In this document: piece by piece, positions 1 to 9,600 of the stretch
Layout: every line of letters starts with the position of its first letter
Position numbering within the stretch: the stretch's first letter is position 1
Origin: DASYYE01 sp035946955
GTDB taxonomy: Bacteria > Actinomycetota > Actinomycetes > Streptosporangiales > Streptosporangiaceae
Assembly (NCBI GenBank): GCA_035946955.1
Contig: DASYYE010000368.1
Coordinates: forward strand, 1 to 32,582
Length of the DNA stretch: 32,582 bases
Reading direction: 5' to 3'
Notes under the pieces: generated by a model
Told to the model about the DNA's origin: nothing
Seen by the model: the letters and a program-made list of their open reading frames with translations, nothing else
The model's database searches: none
Made by a program: the position numbers and the translations under genes

Positions 1-993
1 GCCCGTATCTGGGGGGTGCAAGAGCACGAGATCCCCGGCCCGGGCCGTAGTGCCACCGAACTCCTGGACTCGCTCGGTACCCACGATGGCCCCAAGGCTC
101 TCCTCGTCTTCGGTGCCAACCCGGCCATATCCGCGCCACGATCGCGCCATGTCGCGGAACGGCTGCGGTCCCTCGACCTGCTGGTCGTAGCCGACTCCCT
201 GCCATCGGAGACGGCCTTGCTCGCCGACGTGGTGCTCCCGGTCACCCAGTGGGCGGAGGAGACAGGCACGATGACCAGCCTGGAGGGCCGAATCCTGCGC
301 CGCCGCCAGGCAGTACAGCCCCCCGCAGGAGTCCGCACCGACCTGGCGGTCATCCAGGCGCTCGCTACCCGGCTGGGCAGGCAGCCAGCCGAGTTCCCGG
401 CCGACCCGGATGTGGTCCTCACCGAGCTCCGGTGCGCCTCGCATGGCGGGCGCGCTGACTACTCCGGCGCCGACCCGGTGCTCCTGGAAGCCGAAGTCCC
501 CCTCTACTGGCCGGTGCCCGCCGAGTCCATGGGCACGCCGCGCCTGTTCACAGACTGTTTCGCGCACCCGGACGGCCGGGCCAGGTTCATACCTGTCGCC
601 TACCGGGACGCGGCCGAGCTTCCGGACGAGGAGTACCCGCTGTTCGGCACGACCGGGCGGATCCTGCAGCACTACCAGAGCGGCGCGCAGACCCGCCGCG
701 TCCCCGAACTCATCGCGGCAGCGCCGGAACCGTTCGTTGAAGTCCACCCGGACACTGCCCACCATGCTGGGCTCAGCGACGGCAAGACCGCCCGGGTCCG
801 GTCACGGCGCGGCAGCCTCCTCGCGAAAGTCCGCTGCGTCCCCTCGCTGCGCCCCGACACGGTGTTCCTGCCGTTCCACTTCCCGGGCGACGGCGCAGCC
901 AACGCGGTCACCAACCCGGCCCTGGACCCGGTGAGTCAGATGCCGGAGTTCAAGGTGTGCGCGGTCCGCCTGGAACCCGCGGAGAGGCCATGA
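1..993 (+). CDS. nasA: Assimilatory nitrate reductase catalytic subunit, C-terminal part (5' partial)
   Basis: The frame is open from base 1 and ends at TGA 991-993, so the gene begins before the window; the in-frame GTG at 16 is internal. The visible 330 residues are the C-terminal half of a molybdopterin oxidoreductase. There is a dinucleotide-binding-like stretch (ALLVFGANPAISAP), the typical VVADSLPSETALLADVVLPVTQWAEETGT segment split around ADVVLP, and the C-terminal molydop-binding beta-barrel (LFGTTGRILQHYQSG, near residue 220, through FLPFHFPGDGAANAVTNPALDP). The enzyme reduces nitrate to nitrite in the cytoplasm using a Mo-bisMGD cofactor and an N-terminal [4Fe-4S] cluster, which is not visible here. 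It is the first gene seen in a run continuing with its electron-transfer subunit and nirBD, which argues for the assimilatory rather than the periplasmic or respiratory enzyme. The symbol follows the nas nomenclature and varies between genera (nasC, narB). Confidence 0.88.
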   Translation, partial: ARIWGVQEHEIPGPGRSATELLDSLGTHDGPKALLVFGANPAISAPRSRHVAERLRSLDLLVVADSLPSETALLADVVLPVTQWAEETGTMTSLEGRILRRRQAVQPPAGVRTDLAVIQALATRLGRQPAEFPADPDVVLTELRCASHGGRADYSGADPVLLEAEVPLYWPVPAESMGTPRLFTDCFAHPDGRARFIPVAYRDAAELPDEEYPLFGTTGRILQHYQSGAQTRRVPELIAAAPEPFVEVHPDTAHHAGLSDGKTARVRSRRGSLLAKVRCVPSLRPDTVFLPFHFPGDGAANAVTNPALDPVSQMPEFKVCAVRLEPAERP

Positions 994-2498
994 CCGGAAC
1001 CCCCGCGACCTGGACTAGCACGGCGAGCGGAGCTAGCAGCGTCGTGCTGGTCGGCCACGGCATGGCCGGTGCCCGCTTCGCTGAGGAGGTCCGCCGCCAC
1101 GACCCCGGCGGGCGGCGCATCCGGCTGACCGTCCTGGCCGCAGAGTCCCGCCCTGCCTACAACCGGGTGCTGTTGCCGAACCTGCTCTGCGGGACGATGG
1201 GAGAAGAGGACATCACCCTGACCGGCCCCGGCTGGGCCGCCCGGAACCATGTCGACCTCCGCATGGGCACCGCAGCGGTCCGCCTCGACACCGCCCGGCA
1301 GACAGTCACCACCAGTACCGCCGGACAGATCGGCTACGACGCCCTGGTCCTCGCAACGGGGGCACGGGCGTTCGTGCCGAAGCTGCCCGGGGTGCTGCCA
1401 GGGGCGGATGTCACGGCGCTGCGCTCCCTCTCCGACGCCCGCCGGCTGAGCGCACTGGCCCATGCCGCGCGGCGCAGGCATGGCCGGATCGCGGTGCTGG
1501 GTGGCGGGGTACTCGGGCTGGAGGCGGCTCGTGCCCTGGCCGCGCGGGGCACCGCCGTCACGGTGGTGCACCGGGGTCCGCACCTGATGGAGCGGCAGGT
1601 GGACGCGCCAGGTGGGCGGGTGCTCGCGGCGGCGGTGCGACGGACCGGGGTAGAGGTGCTGCTGGGCGTCCAGGCTGCCCGGTGGCAGCGGGGACGCGGG
1701 CTCTGGCTCGCCGACGGCAGGCTGCTCTCCTGCACCGGCCTCCTGGTGGCCGCCGGGACGGTGCCGGAGGCCGGCCTCGGACGAACCGCAGGGCTGCGGC
1801 TGGCCGAGTCCGGCGCGGTCGCCGTGGACGACACGCTGACCACGTCGGACCCGCGGGTGTACGCGATCGGGGACTGCGCCGACCATCCAGCGGCAGCCAG
1901 CGGACTGGTGCAGCCCGGCTGGGAGCAGGCCGCGGTGCTCGCCCGCAGGCTCACCGGGGCCGACCCGCATGCCCGGTACCGGGGCAGCCGGGCGGTGACC
2001 CGGCTGAAGGCAGCGGGGATCGAGTTGGCCTGCGTCGGCTCGCCGTCGGCTGAGCCCGGTGACCCATCCTTCGAAGTGCTGCGGTTCGAGGATCCGGCGC
2101 GCGAGCGGTACGCCAAGCTCGTGCTGGCCGACGGCCGGGTGGCCGGCGCGGTCCTGATCGGCCTGCCCGATGCCGCCGCGGGGATCGTGCAGCTCTATGA
2201 CCGCGGCGCGGCCGCACCTGCTGACCGGCTGGCGTTGCTGCTCGGCCGCGCGCTTCCGTCGGCCGGGTCGCTGGCCGGGCCCGCCGCGCTCCCCGACCAC
2301 GCCGTGGTGTGCCGCTGCAACATGGTCACCAAAGGGCAACTCCGGACCGCCTGGTACGGCGGCGCCTCGAGCCGGGCCGCGCTCACGTCGGCGACGCGCG
2401 CCGCCACCGGCTGCGGCACCTGCGGTGAGGACCTGGACGCCGTCACGGCGTGGCTGTCACGTGTGGATCCGAGTCCGAAGGAGCCAGCCCTGCGATGA
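990..2498 (+). CDS. nasB: Nitrate reductase electron-transfer subunit: FAD-dependent oxidoreductase with C-terminal BFD [2Fe-2S] domain
   Basis: The start is ATG 990, which overlaps the upstream stop as ATGA; this gives 502 residues. An N-terminal FAD-binding Rossmann motif (VVLVGHGMAGARF, about residues 12-24) and a second NAD(P)-binding motif (IAVLGGGVLGLEAA, about 167-180) mark the pyridine-nucleotide-disulfide oxidoreductase fold. The FAD-contact motif VYAIGDCAD lies near residue 290. The C-terminus is a BFD-like [2Fe-2S] domain with Cys441, Cys443, Cys475 and Cys478. This is the layout of NasB-type proteins that pass electrons from NAD(P)H to the nitrate reductase catalytic subunit, and it also resembles the N-terminal half of NirB. 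The position between the catalytic subunit and nirB supports the nitrate reductase role. It could alternatively be a diverged, truncated NirB paralogue serving nitrite reduction. Confidence 0.82.
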   Translation: MTGTPATWTSTASGASSVVLVGHGMAGARFAEEVRRHDPGGRRIRLTVLAAESRPAYNRVLLPNLLCGTMGEEDITLTGPGWAARNHVDLRMGTAAVRLDTARQTVTTSTAGQIGYDALVLATGARAFVPKLPGVLPGADVTALRSLSDARRLSALAHAARRRHGRIAVLGGGVLGLEAARALAARGTAVTVVHRGPHLMERQVDAPGGRVLAAAVRRTGVEVLLGVQAARWQRGRGLWLADGRLLSCTGLLVAAGTVPEAGLGRTAGLRLAESGAVAVDDTLTTSDPRVYAIGDCADHPAAASGLVQPGWEQAAVLARRLTGADPHARYRGSRAVTRLKAAGIELACVGSPSAEPGDPSFEVLRFEDPARERYAKLVLADGRVAGAVLIGLPDAAAGIVQLYDRGAAAPADRLALLLGRALPSAGSLAGPAALPDHAVVCRCNMVTKGQLRTAWYGGASSRAALTSATRAATGCGTCGEDLDAVTAWLSRVDPSPKEPALR

Positions 2499-5026
2499 GT
2501 GCCCAATCCCGTCTCGTAGTGGTGGGACACGGTATGGTCGGCCACCGTTTCGTAGCGGCGCTGACCTCGCGTGACACAGCCAGGCAATGGCAGGTCACCG
2601 TGCTGTCCGGGGAAGCGCGGCCCGCTTACGACCGGGTGTCGCTGTCTTCGGTGTTCGACGGGCGGGACGAGGCGGCACTGCGGCTGCCGTCCCTCCCGGC
2701 CCATGTTGACCTGCGGCTGGGTGTGAGTGCCGTGTCAATCGACCGGTCGCGGCAGGTGGTCGTCACGTCCTGTGGTCCGGAGGTCGCCTACGACGGACTG
2801 GTCCTCGCGACCGGTTCGTACCCGCTCGTGCCGCCCGTGCCTGGGCGCGACGCGCCTGGGTGCTTCGTGTACCGGACACTGGACGACCTGGACGCGATCC
2901 GTGCGGCGGCCGCCGCCGCGCGCGCCGCTGCTGGCGCACGCCAGGCGGCCGGGGTCGTGGTCGGCGGCGGGCTGCTCGGCCTGGAGGCGGCGAACGCCCT
3001 GCGCCTGCTTGGCCTGGCACCGCACGTGGTGGAGCTCGCCCCGCACCTGATGGCGGTGCAGCTCGACGAGGGCGGCGGGGCACTGCTGGCGGACCTGGTC
3101 TGTCGCCTCGGGGTGACCGTGCACACGAGCGCGGCCACGACACGCGTCACGACCGATCCGGTGACCGGGCGGGTCACCGGCCTCGAGTTCGCGGACGGCA
3201 CCCGGATCTGCGCCGGGGTCGTGGTGTTCGCCGCCGGAGTCCGTCCTGCGGACCAGCTCGCCCGCGTCGCCGGCCTGCCGCTCGGCCCGCGCGGCGGCGT
3301 GGTGGTAGACGGGGCCTGCCGGTCGCCGGGCGACCCCCGCATCTGGGCAGTCGGCGAAGTCGCCTGCCTCGGGGGGCAGGTATTCGGCCTGGTCGCGCCG
3401 GGCTACGCGATGGCCGAGACAGTCGCGGACCGGTTGCTCGGCGGGCAGGCCGTCTTCCCCGGGGCTGACATGTCGGCAAAGCTCAAGTTGCTCGGGGTGG
3501 ACGTGGCGTCGTTCGGCGACGGACAGGCGGGCACCCCCGGCGCACTCGAGGTCGTGCTGAACGACCCGGTGCGGCGGTCGTACGGGAAACTCGTGGTCTC
3601 CGATGACGCGACCACGCTGCTCGGCGGCATCCTGGTAGGCGACGCATCTCAGTACGCGGCGCTGCGCGGCCTCGTCGGGTCGCCGCTGCCCAGCGACCCG
3701 GCGTCGCTGCTCGCCCCGGGCGGGGTTACCACCAGCGGTCTCGCTGCCCTTCCCGGTACCGCGCAGATCTGCTCCTGCAACGCGGTCACCAAAGACCGGC
3801 TGCTATCGGCGATCACCACCGGGGAAGCCACCGATGTGCCTGGCTTGAAGGCCTGCACCCGCGCGGGCACTGGCTGCGGTTCCTGCGTCCCCACACTCAA
3901 GCAGTTCCTCACCATGGCAGGCGTCACGCAGTCCAAGGCATTGTGCGAGCACTTCGGTGTCTCCCGCGCCGAACTGTTCGAGGTCATCGCCGCCACCGGA
4001 ACCCGCACGTTCACCGGGATAGTGGAGCGTCACGGCCGCGGCCGGGGCTGCGACATCTGCAAGCCGGCGGTGGCGTCGATCCTGGCTTCGCTGCACAGCG
4101 GAGACCACATCCTGGACGGTGAGCGCGCGGCCCTGCAGGACACCAACGACCGGCACCTGGCCAACATGCAGCGCAACGGGACGTACTCCGTGGTGCCCCG
4201 AATCCCCGGCGGCGAGATCACCCCGGCCAAGCTGATGGTGATCGCCGAGGTCGCGTCCGACTTCGGGCTGTACACGAAGATCACCGGCGGCCAGCGCCTG
4301 GACCTCTTCGGCGCCCGGCTCGAGCAGCTTCCCGCGATCTGGCAGCGGCTCACCGACGCGGGCTTCGAGTCCGGCCATGCCTACGGCAAGGCACTGCGTA
4401 CGGTGAAGTCCTGCGTGGGCGACACCTGGTGCCGATACGGCGTGCAGGACTCGGTGGGGCTGGCGGTCGAGCTCGAACTGCGGTACCGGGGGCTGCGCTC
4501 TCCGCACAAGGTAAAAGGCGGTGTCTCTGGCTGCGCGCGGGAGTGCGCGGAGGCCCGGTCCAAGGACTTCGGCGTGATCGCCACCGAATGTGGCTGGAAC
4601 CTCTACGTCGGCGGCAACGGCGGCTTCCGGCCGCGGCACGCGGAGCTGTTCGTGGCCGATGTTGACCACGACACACTCATCCGCATCCTGGACCGGTTCC
4701 TGATGTTCTACATCCGTACCGCCGACCGGCTGCAGCGCACTGCCGCCTGGATCGAGACGATGGACGGTGGCCTCACCCACCTGCGGGAGGTCATCGTGGC
4801 TGACAGCCTCGGCATCTGCGCGGGCTTGGAGGCCGCTATGGCCCGCCACATCGCGGACTACCAGGACGAGTGGCGTGCCGTACTGGACGACCCCGCCCGG
4901 CTGGCCAGGTTCACCTCGTTCGTCAACGCCCCTGGCACCCCGGACCCGGCGATCGAGTTCACCGTGGAACGCGGCCAGCGCATCCCGGCTCCCACCCGCC
5001 CGCTGCTGCCGGTGGAGCCCGCATGA
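2495..5026 (+). CDS. nirB: Nitrite reductase [NAD(P)H] large subunit NirB
   Basis: ATG 2495 overlaps the previous stop as ATGA; 843 residues is the usual NirB length. Domains in order: an FAD/NAD(P)H oxidoreductase (VVVGHGMVGHRF near residue 8, GVVVGGGLLGLEAANAL near 155), a BFD-like [2Fe-2S] domain (Cys426, Cys428, Cys461, Cys464), a second Cys-containing helical segment (about 480-530), the nitrite/sulfite reductase ferredoxin-like half-domain (from about residue 575), and the siroheme-[4Fe-4S] domain. The cluster ligands are Cys640 and Cys646 (SCVGDTWC) and Cys680 and Cys684 (SGCARECAEA). The enzyme reduces nitrite to ammonium in the cytoplasm with six electrons from NAD(P)H. All ligands are present, so it should be active. 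It is coupled to nirD downstream and needs siroheme. Confidence 0.96.
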   Translation: MSAQSRLVVVGHGMVGHRFVAALTSRDTARQWQVTVLSGEARPAYDRVSLSSVFDGRDEAALRLPSLPAHVDLRLGVSAVSIDRSRQVVVTSCGPEVAYDGLVLATGSYPLVPPVPGRDAPGCFVYRTLDDLDAIRAAAAAARAAAGARQAAGVVVGGGLLGLEAANALRLLGLAPHVVELAPHLMAVQLDEGGGALLADLVCRLGVTVHTSAATTRVTTDPVTGRVTGLEFADGTRICAGVVVFAAGVRPADQLARVAGLPLGPRGGVVVDGACRSPGDPRIWAVGEVACLGGQVFGLVAPGYAMAETVADRLLGGQAVFPGADMSAKLKLLGVDVASFGDGQAGTPGALEVVLNDPVRRSYGKLVVSDDATTLLGGILVGDASQYAALRGLVGSPLPSDPASLLAPGGVTTSGLAALPGTAQICSCNAVTKDRLLSAITTGEATDVPGLKACTRAGTGCGSCVPTLKQFLTMAGVTQSKALCEHFGVSRAELFEVIAATGTRTFTGIVERHGRGRGCDICKPAVASILASLHSGDHILDGERAALQDTNDRHLANMQRNGTYSVVPRIPGGEITPAKLMVIAEVASDFGLYTKITGGQRLDLFGARLEQLPAIWQRLTDAGFESGHAYGKALRTVKSCVGDTWCRYGVQDSVGLAVELELRYRGLRSPHKVKGGVSGCARECAEARSKDFGVIATECGWNLYVGGNGGFRPRHAELFVADVDHDTLIRILDRFLMFYIRTADRLQRTAAWIETMDGGLTHLREVIVADSLGICAGLEAAMARHIADYQDEWRAVLDDPARLARFTSFVNAPGTPDPAIEFTVERGQRIPAPTRPLLPVEPA

Positions 5027-5418
5027 CCGTCTCTGTGCTATCCCAGACGCTCCCAGCCGGCTCGCTGGTGGCCACCCTTCCGCTGGCAGCCCTCGAACCC
5101 GAACAGGGTGCCGCCGTGCTGCTGCGAGATGGCACCTCCGCGGCGGTGTTCCTGCTGCACAACGGTTCCGTGCACGCGGTCGGTAACCTCGACCCCTGCT
5201 ACGGCGCACCGGTGGTCTGCCATGGCGTCGTGGGCGACCGCGACGGCACGCCCACGGTCGCGAGCCCGCTGGGCAAGCAGGTGTTCTGCCTGCGCACCGG
5301 CCGCTGCCTGGATGACCCCCAGACGTGGCTGCCGGTCTTCCGCACTGAGGTCTCCGGCGGCGTGATACTGCTGTCAAGTGCCGGTAACCGCTGCGAAACC
5401 GGCCCCTGCCCATCATGA
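5023..5418 (+). CDS. nirD: Nitrite reductase small subunit NirD (Rieske-like fold)
   Basis: The ATG at 5023 overlaps the nirB stop (ATGA), giving 131 residues, slightly longer than typical NirD. The sequence has the Rieske-type beta-sandwich pattern, including NGSVHAVGNLDPC, ASPLGKQVFCLRTGRCLDDP and a closing beta hairpin. It lacks the paired CxH...CxxH ligands of true Rieske proteins, which is normal for NirD: the subunit has the fold without the [2Fe-2S] cluster and assists NirB. The tight coupling to nirB and the overlap with the next gene suggest equimolar translation. A short extra C-terminal tail (RCETGPCPS) contains two Cys residues with no assigned role. Confidence 0.93.
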   Translation: MTVSVLSQTLPAGSLVATLPLAALEPEQGAAVLLRDGTSAAVFLLHNGSVHAVGNLDPCYGAPVVCHGVVGDRDGTPTVASPLGKQVFCLRTGRCLDDPQTWLPVFRTEVSGGVILLSSAGNRCETGPCPS

Positions 5419-6578
5419 GACGTATGCCACCAGCCCAGCCCGCACCCGCGCCGCTGGCTGGTTACACCGTCGCCGTGACGGCGGCCCGGCGCGCTGAGGA
5501 GATCGGCGGGCTGCTCGAACGCCGCGGCGCCGCGGTGATACATGCCCCCGCACTGCGGATCGCCCCGCTCGCGGATGACACCGACCTCTACAAGGTGACC
5601 ACCGACCTGATCACCTCGCCTCCGGACACGGTCGTCGCGACCACCGGCATCGGGTTCCGCGGCTGGCTGGAAGCAGCCGAGGGCTGGGGTGAGGGCGACC
5701 GGCTGCGTGCTGTGCTCGGCCAGGCGACGCTGCTTGCCCGCGGGCCGAAGGCGTGCGGCGCCATCCGCGCTGCCGGGTTGCGGGAGCTCTGGTCACCGAC
5801 GTCGGAGTCCTCGGCCGAGGTGCTGACACGGTTGCTCTCCGAGGGGCCGTTGCACAGCCGCCGGATCGCGGTCCAGGTGCACGGTGACCCGTTGCACGAC
5901 TTCACCGACGCATTACGCGACGCGGGCGCGACCGTGCTACCGGTGACGGTCTACCAGTGGATGGCCCCGGCCGACCTGGCACCACTGGACCGGCTGCTTG
6001 ATGCGATCTGTGCGGGAAGGGTAGACGCGGTCACATTCACCAGCGCCCTGGCCGCAGCCGGCCTCCTCCGCCGCGCCAGCGAATGTGGCCGCGCTCCGGC
6101 CTTGCAGGAGGCCATGTGCGGACGGGTGGTGGCCGCCTGTGTCGGCCCGGTCAGCGCTGGCCCGTTGCTGGCACGCGGTGTCCCGGCCACCTGGCCGGAA
6201 CGGTACCGCGTGGGCGCGCTGGTCCGGCACGTCATCGACGCTCTCACGACTCGCGCTCCTGCTCTCATGGTGGCCGGCCACAGTCTGGAGGTCCGCGGCT
6301 CCGCAGCGGTCGTGGATGGCTGCCTCCACCCGGTCCCACCCGGCCCGATGGCGGTGCTCCACGCCTTGGCACGGCACCCGGGCCAGGTGGTCCGCCGCGC
6401 GGACCTGCTCGCGGAGTTGCCCGGAGGTGGCGACAACGAGCACGCCGTCGAGGCGGCCGTCGCCCGGCTGCGGTCTGGCCTCGGCTCCCCCGGCATCGTG
6501 CAGACCGTAGTCAAGCGCGGCTACCGACTCGCCCTGGCGGTGCAGGCGGCTGCTCTGCCTGCTCACCTCAGCAATTGA
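5415..6578 (+). CDS. nnaR: NnaR-type regulator: uroporphyrinogen-III synthase (HemD-like) domain fused to an OmpR-type winged helix
   Basis: ATG 5415 overlaps the nirD stop; 387 residues. Residues about 13-265 are a HemD-like uroporphyrinogen-III synthase domain (start GYTVAVTAARRAEEIGGLL, then VVATTGIGFRGWL, AVTFTSALAAAGLL and VAACVGPVSAGPLLARGVP). Residues about 285-380 are a winged-helix DNA-binding domain of the OmpR/PhoB C-terminal type (LHALARHPGQVVRRADLL through VVKRGYRLAL). This fusion is the NnaR protein of Streptomyces and mycobacteria (Rv0260c-like), which cooperates with GlnR to activate nitrate and nitrite assimilation genes. Being the last gene of the operon fits autoregulation and a link between siroheme supply and nitrite reductase. 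Whether the HemD domain is catalytic or only a sensor cannot be told from sequence. Confidence 0.88.
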   Translation: MRRMPPAQPAPAPLAGYTVAVTAARRAEEIGGLLERRGAAVIHAPALRIAPLADDTDLYKVTTDLITSPPDTVVATTGIGFRGWLEAAEGWGEGDRLRAVLGQATLLARGPKACGAIRAAGLRELWSPTSESSAEVLTRLLSEGPLHSRRIAVQVHGDPLHDFTDALRDAGATVLPVTVYQWMAPADLAPLDRLLDAICAGRVDAVTFTSALAAAGLLRRASECGRAPALQEAMCGRVVAACVGPVSAGPLLARGVPATWPERYRVGALVRHVIDALTTRAPALMVAGHSLEVRGSAAVVDGCLHPVPPGPMAVLHALARHPGQVVRRADLLAELPGGGDNEHAVEAAVARLRSGLGSPGIVQTVVKRGYRLALAVQAAALPAHLSN

Positions 6579-6602
6579 CACCACATTTCAGTGACATATT
6601 CG
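6575..6602 (+). promoter_or_regulatory. Candidate sigma-70-type promoter for the WD40 gene
   Basis: TTGACA (6575-6580) overlaps the nnaR stop codon and is followed after 16 bases by TATTCG (6597-6602). The surrounding 60 bases are clearly AT-richer than the flanking genes. It lies about 95 bases before the WD40 start, consistent with a separate transcription unit. Motif match only. Confidence 0.4.
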
Positions 6603-6696
6603 GCATTGCGGCTCTTATCGTTGGCTGTAGCGACCCGGGCTCCCGTCGACGCAGACAGGGTGCGGAGCAGGCACACGGCGTCGCTGGGGGACACGG

Positions 6697-9600
6697 ATGG
6701 GGTTGCGTGGCCGCCGACCGTACACCGACCCTGACCTGCTGCACTGGCAGTCAGTGGCTGGTGGCGGCGCGGACGGGGACACTGGCGCTTGGCCGGCTGG
6801 TGACGGCGGACGCGAGCGGGCCGCGGATGAGCTGGCCAGTTGGGCGGCTGGACCTGGCGGGCTGCCGGGCCTTGCCGTGGTCACCGGCGGCCCGGGGGCG
6901 GGCAAGTCAGTGCTGCTGGCCTCACTCGTGCTGGCCGCCGGGCAGGCACGGGAGAAACGGGCACCGCGCGGAGCGACCCGGGGGGCGCTGGTCCAGCGCA
7001 TGGCCGGGCTGCTGCCCGCCACCCTGGCGCTCACCGCGGTGGACGCGCATGGCCTGAGTGCGGACCAGGTGGCGAACGTGGTGGCCGCGGCACTGGGCCG
7101 CCCGGGCGGCGGCGCGGGGGCGCTCCTGGCTGACCTGGCCAGAACCCCCGAGCGGAGTGACCGGGTGCTGGCTGTCGACGCTGTCGACGAGGCCGCCGCC
7201 CCGGCGTCCCTGCTGTGCGGGCTGCTGGTACCGCTGGCACGCCAGCCTGGCCTGCGGGTGGTGGTGGGAGCACGCCGCCGTACCCTGCGCGGCGCAGGGG
7301 CGCTGGGGCTGGTCATCGACCTCGGCGATGACGCGGCGCCAACCCTGCCGAGTGACGTGGGCGAAACGTTCGGGGCGGCGCTGACCCGGCTGGAGCGCCG
7401 CGCACCGACCGCCCAGGTGCTGCTGCGGGCGCTCGCGTGGGCGCGTGGCCCGGGACTGCCGTGGGAGGGGGTCTGGGTGCCGGCCGCCCGGGCCCTGGCG
7501 GGCGACGGTGCAGGCGCCGACGTCACCGACGAGGACGTCCAGTGGCTGCTCAGCCATGCCGGGGCCGACGTGGTCCAGGACATCGGCCCGGGTGGACGAT
7601 TGGTGTACCGGCTGCGCCACGACCTGCTCGCCGCTGCGCTGCGCGGCGAGCCGCCGAACGCTGACCCGGCCAGCGACTACCAGCCGCTTCTCCAGTGGCA
7701 GCGAGAGACGAGCGAACAGCGTGTCACCGAAGCCCTGCTCGCAACCGTGCCCGCAAGCGCCGGCCAGCGGGACTGGCTCTCGGCCCACCCGTACCTGCTG
7801 ACCTACCTCGCCCAGCATGCCGCGGCCGCCGGAACCGGGGCACTGGCCGCGCTCGCCGCGGACGTGGACTTCCTCGCGGTCGCCGACCCTGTCACCCTCG
7901 GCCGCCTGCTCTCGTTCGCGCCACCGGAACTCACCAGCATCGGCCGCGCCTACCGGCGGGCCCTGCCGTTGCTCGGACCCGACCCCCACGCCAACGCCGC
8001 CTACCTCATGGAAGCCGTACATTCGCTGGAAGGCGCGGGCCCGGCCGACGCAGCGGGGGCCATCGCGCCGCTGTACCGGACCAGGCTGGCGTCGGCCCGC
8101 CGGGATGACACCCTCCTCACCCTCACGGGCCATACGTTCGGTGCGACCTGCGTGGCATTCGGCACCGCCCCGGACGGGCGGCTGCTGCTGGCCTCCGGCA
8201 GCGACGACCGGACCGTGCTCATCTGGGACCCGCTCACGGGCGCGCCGGTCAGCGAACCGCTGACCGGCCACACCGGCTGGGTGGACGGAGTCGCGTTCGG
8301 CACCACCCCAGGCGGGCGGCTGCTGCTGGCCTCCGGTGCGAGCGACCACACGGTGCGGGTCTGGGATCCGCTCACGTACCTGCCGGTCGGTGAGCCGCTC
8401 ATGGGCCACACCGGGTGGGTCATTGCCGTGGCGTTCGCGGTCACATCAGGAGGCCAGCTGCTGCTGGCCTCCGGCAGCGCCGACAACACCGTCCGCATCT
8501 GGGACCCGCTGACCGGCGACCTGGTAGGAGGGCCGCTCAAGGGCCACGACGGCTGGGTGGTCACGGTGGCGTTCGGGACCACCCCGGGCGGGCGGCTGCT
8601 GCTGGCGTCCGGCAGCGCCGACAACACCATCCGGCTCTGGGACCCGCTCACGGGCGCACCGGTGGGTGAGCCTATGACCGGCCACACCGGCTGGGTACAC
8701 GAGGTGGCGTTCGCCACCGTGCCGCTGGGTGCCGCACGCTGGCTCCCCGGCGGCGGGCTGGTGCTGGCATCGGGCAGCGACGACGGGACGGCCCGGATCT
8801 GGGACCCGCTGACCGGCAGGCAGCTCGGCGAGCCAATGCGCCACCCCGATGAGGTCGAAGCCCTGACGATGACCGCCCTGCCGGGTGGCGGCCTGCTGGT
8901 CGCGACCGGGTGCAGGGACGCCATGGTGCGGGTGTGGGACCCGCTCACCGGTGACCTGATCGGGCAGCCGCTGGCCGGCCACCTCTCACGGGCCACGGAA
9001 GTAGCGTTTGGCACTACCCCGGCTGGGCGGCTGCTGCTCGCCTCCGCCAGTGACGACCACACGGTCCGCATCTGGGATCCGCCGCTGCCTGGCTCCGTAG
9101 CCGCTGGTCCCACCGCCGAGGGCACCCGCTGGGTGGACTCTGTCGCGTTCGCCGCCCCCGTGGCCATACCCTCCGCCACCGCGCCGGGCGGGCTGCTGGC
9201 CTGCGGTGTGGGCAGGATGATCCGGCTCTGGAACCCGCTCACGAGCGCCGCGGTTGGCGAGCCGCTGGCAGGCCACGAGGACACCGTGCACTCCCTTGCC
9301 TTCACGGCTGGACCCGGCGGCAGGCTGCTGCTTGCGTCGGCCAGCAGCGACCGGACCGTGCGTGTGTGGGACCCGCTGGCCGGGGTGCCTATCGGCCAGC
9401 CGCTCACTGGTCATGCTGACGCGGTCCGGTCGGTCGCCTGCTGGGCTGGTCCCGGTGACCGGACGCTGCTCGCCTCCGCCAGTGACGACATGACGGTGCG
9501 GGTCTGGGACCTGATGACAGGCACCCTGGTATGCGAGCCACTCACCGGACACCAGAGCTGGGTGGACGCCGTGGCGTTCTGGGCCGGGCCGGATGGGCGG

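Noticed and set aside
936..2339. 467-codon open frame on the minus strand opposite the electron-transfer subunit
   Set aside because: Low-complexity, Gly/Pro/Arg-rich translation without motifs; it is the usual antisense shadow of a GC-rich gene whose plus-strand product is clearly recognised.
3803..5416. 537-codon minus-strand frame opposite nirB/nirD
   Set aside because: Spans two well-supported genes on the other strand and has no domain pattern.
6922..8409. 495-codon minus-strand frame, and two more further on, opposite the WD40 gene
   Set aside because: Repetitive only because the WD40 repeats are; no independent start signal or motif.
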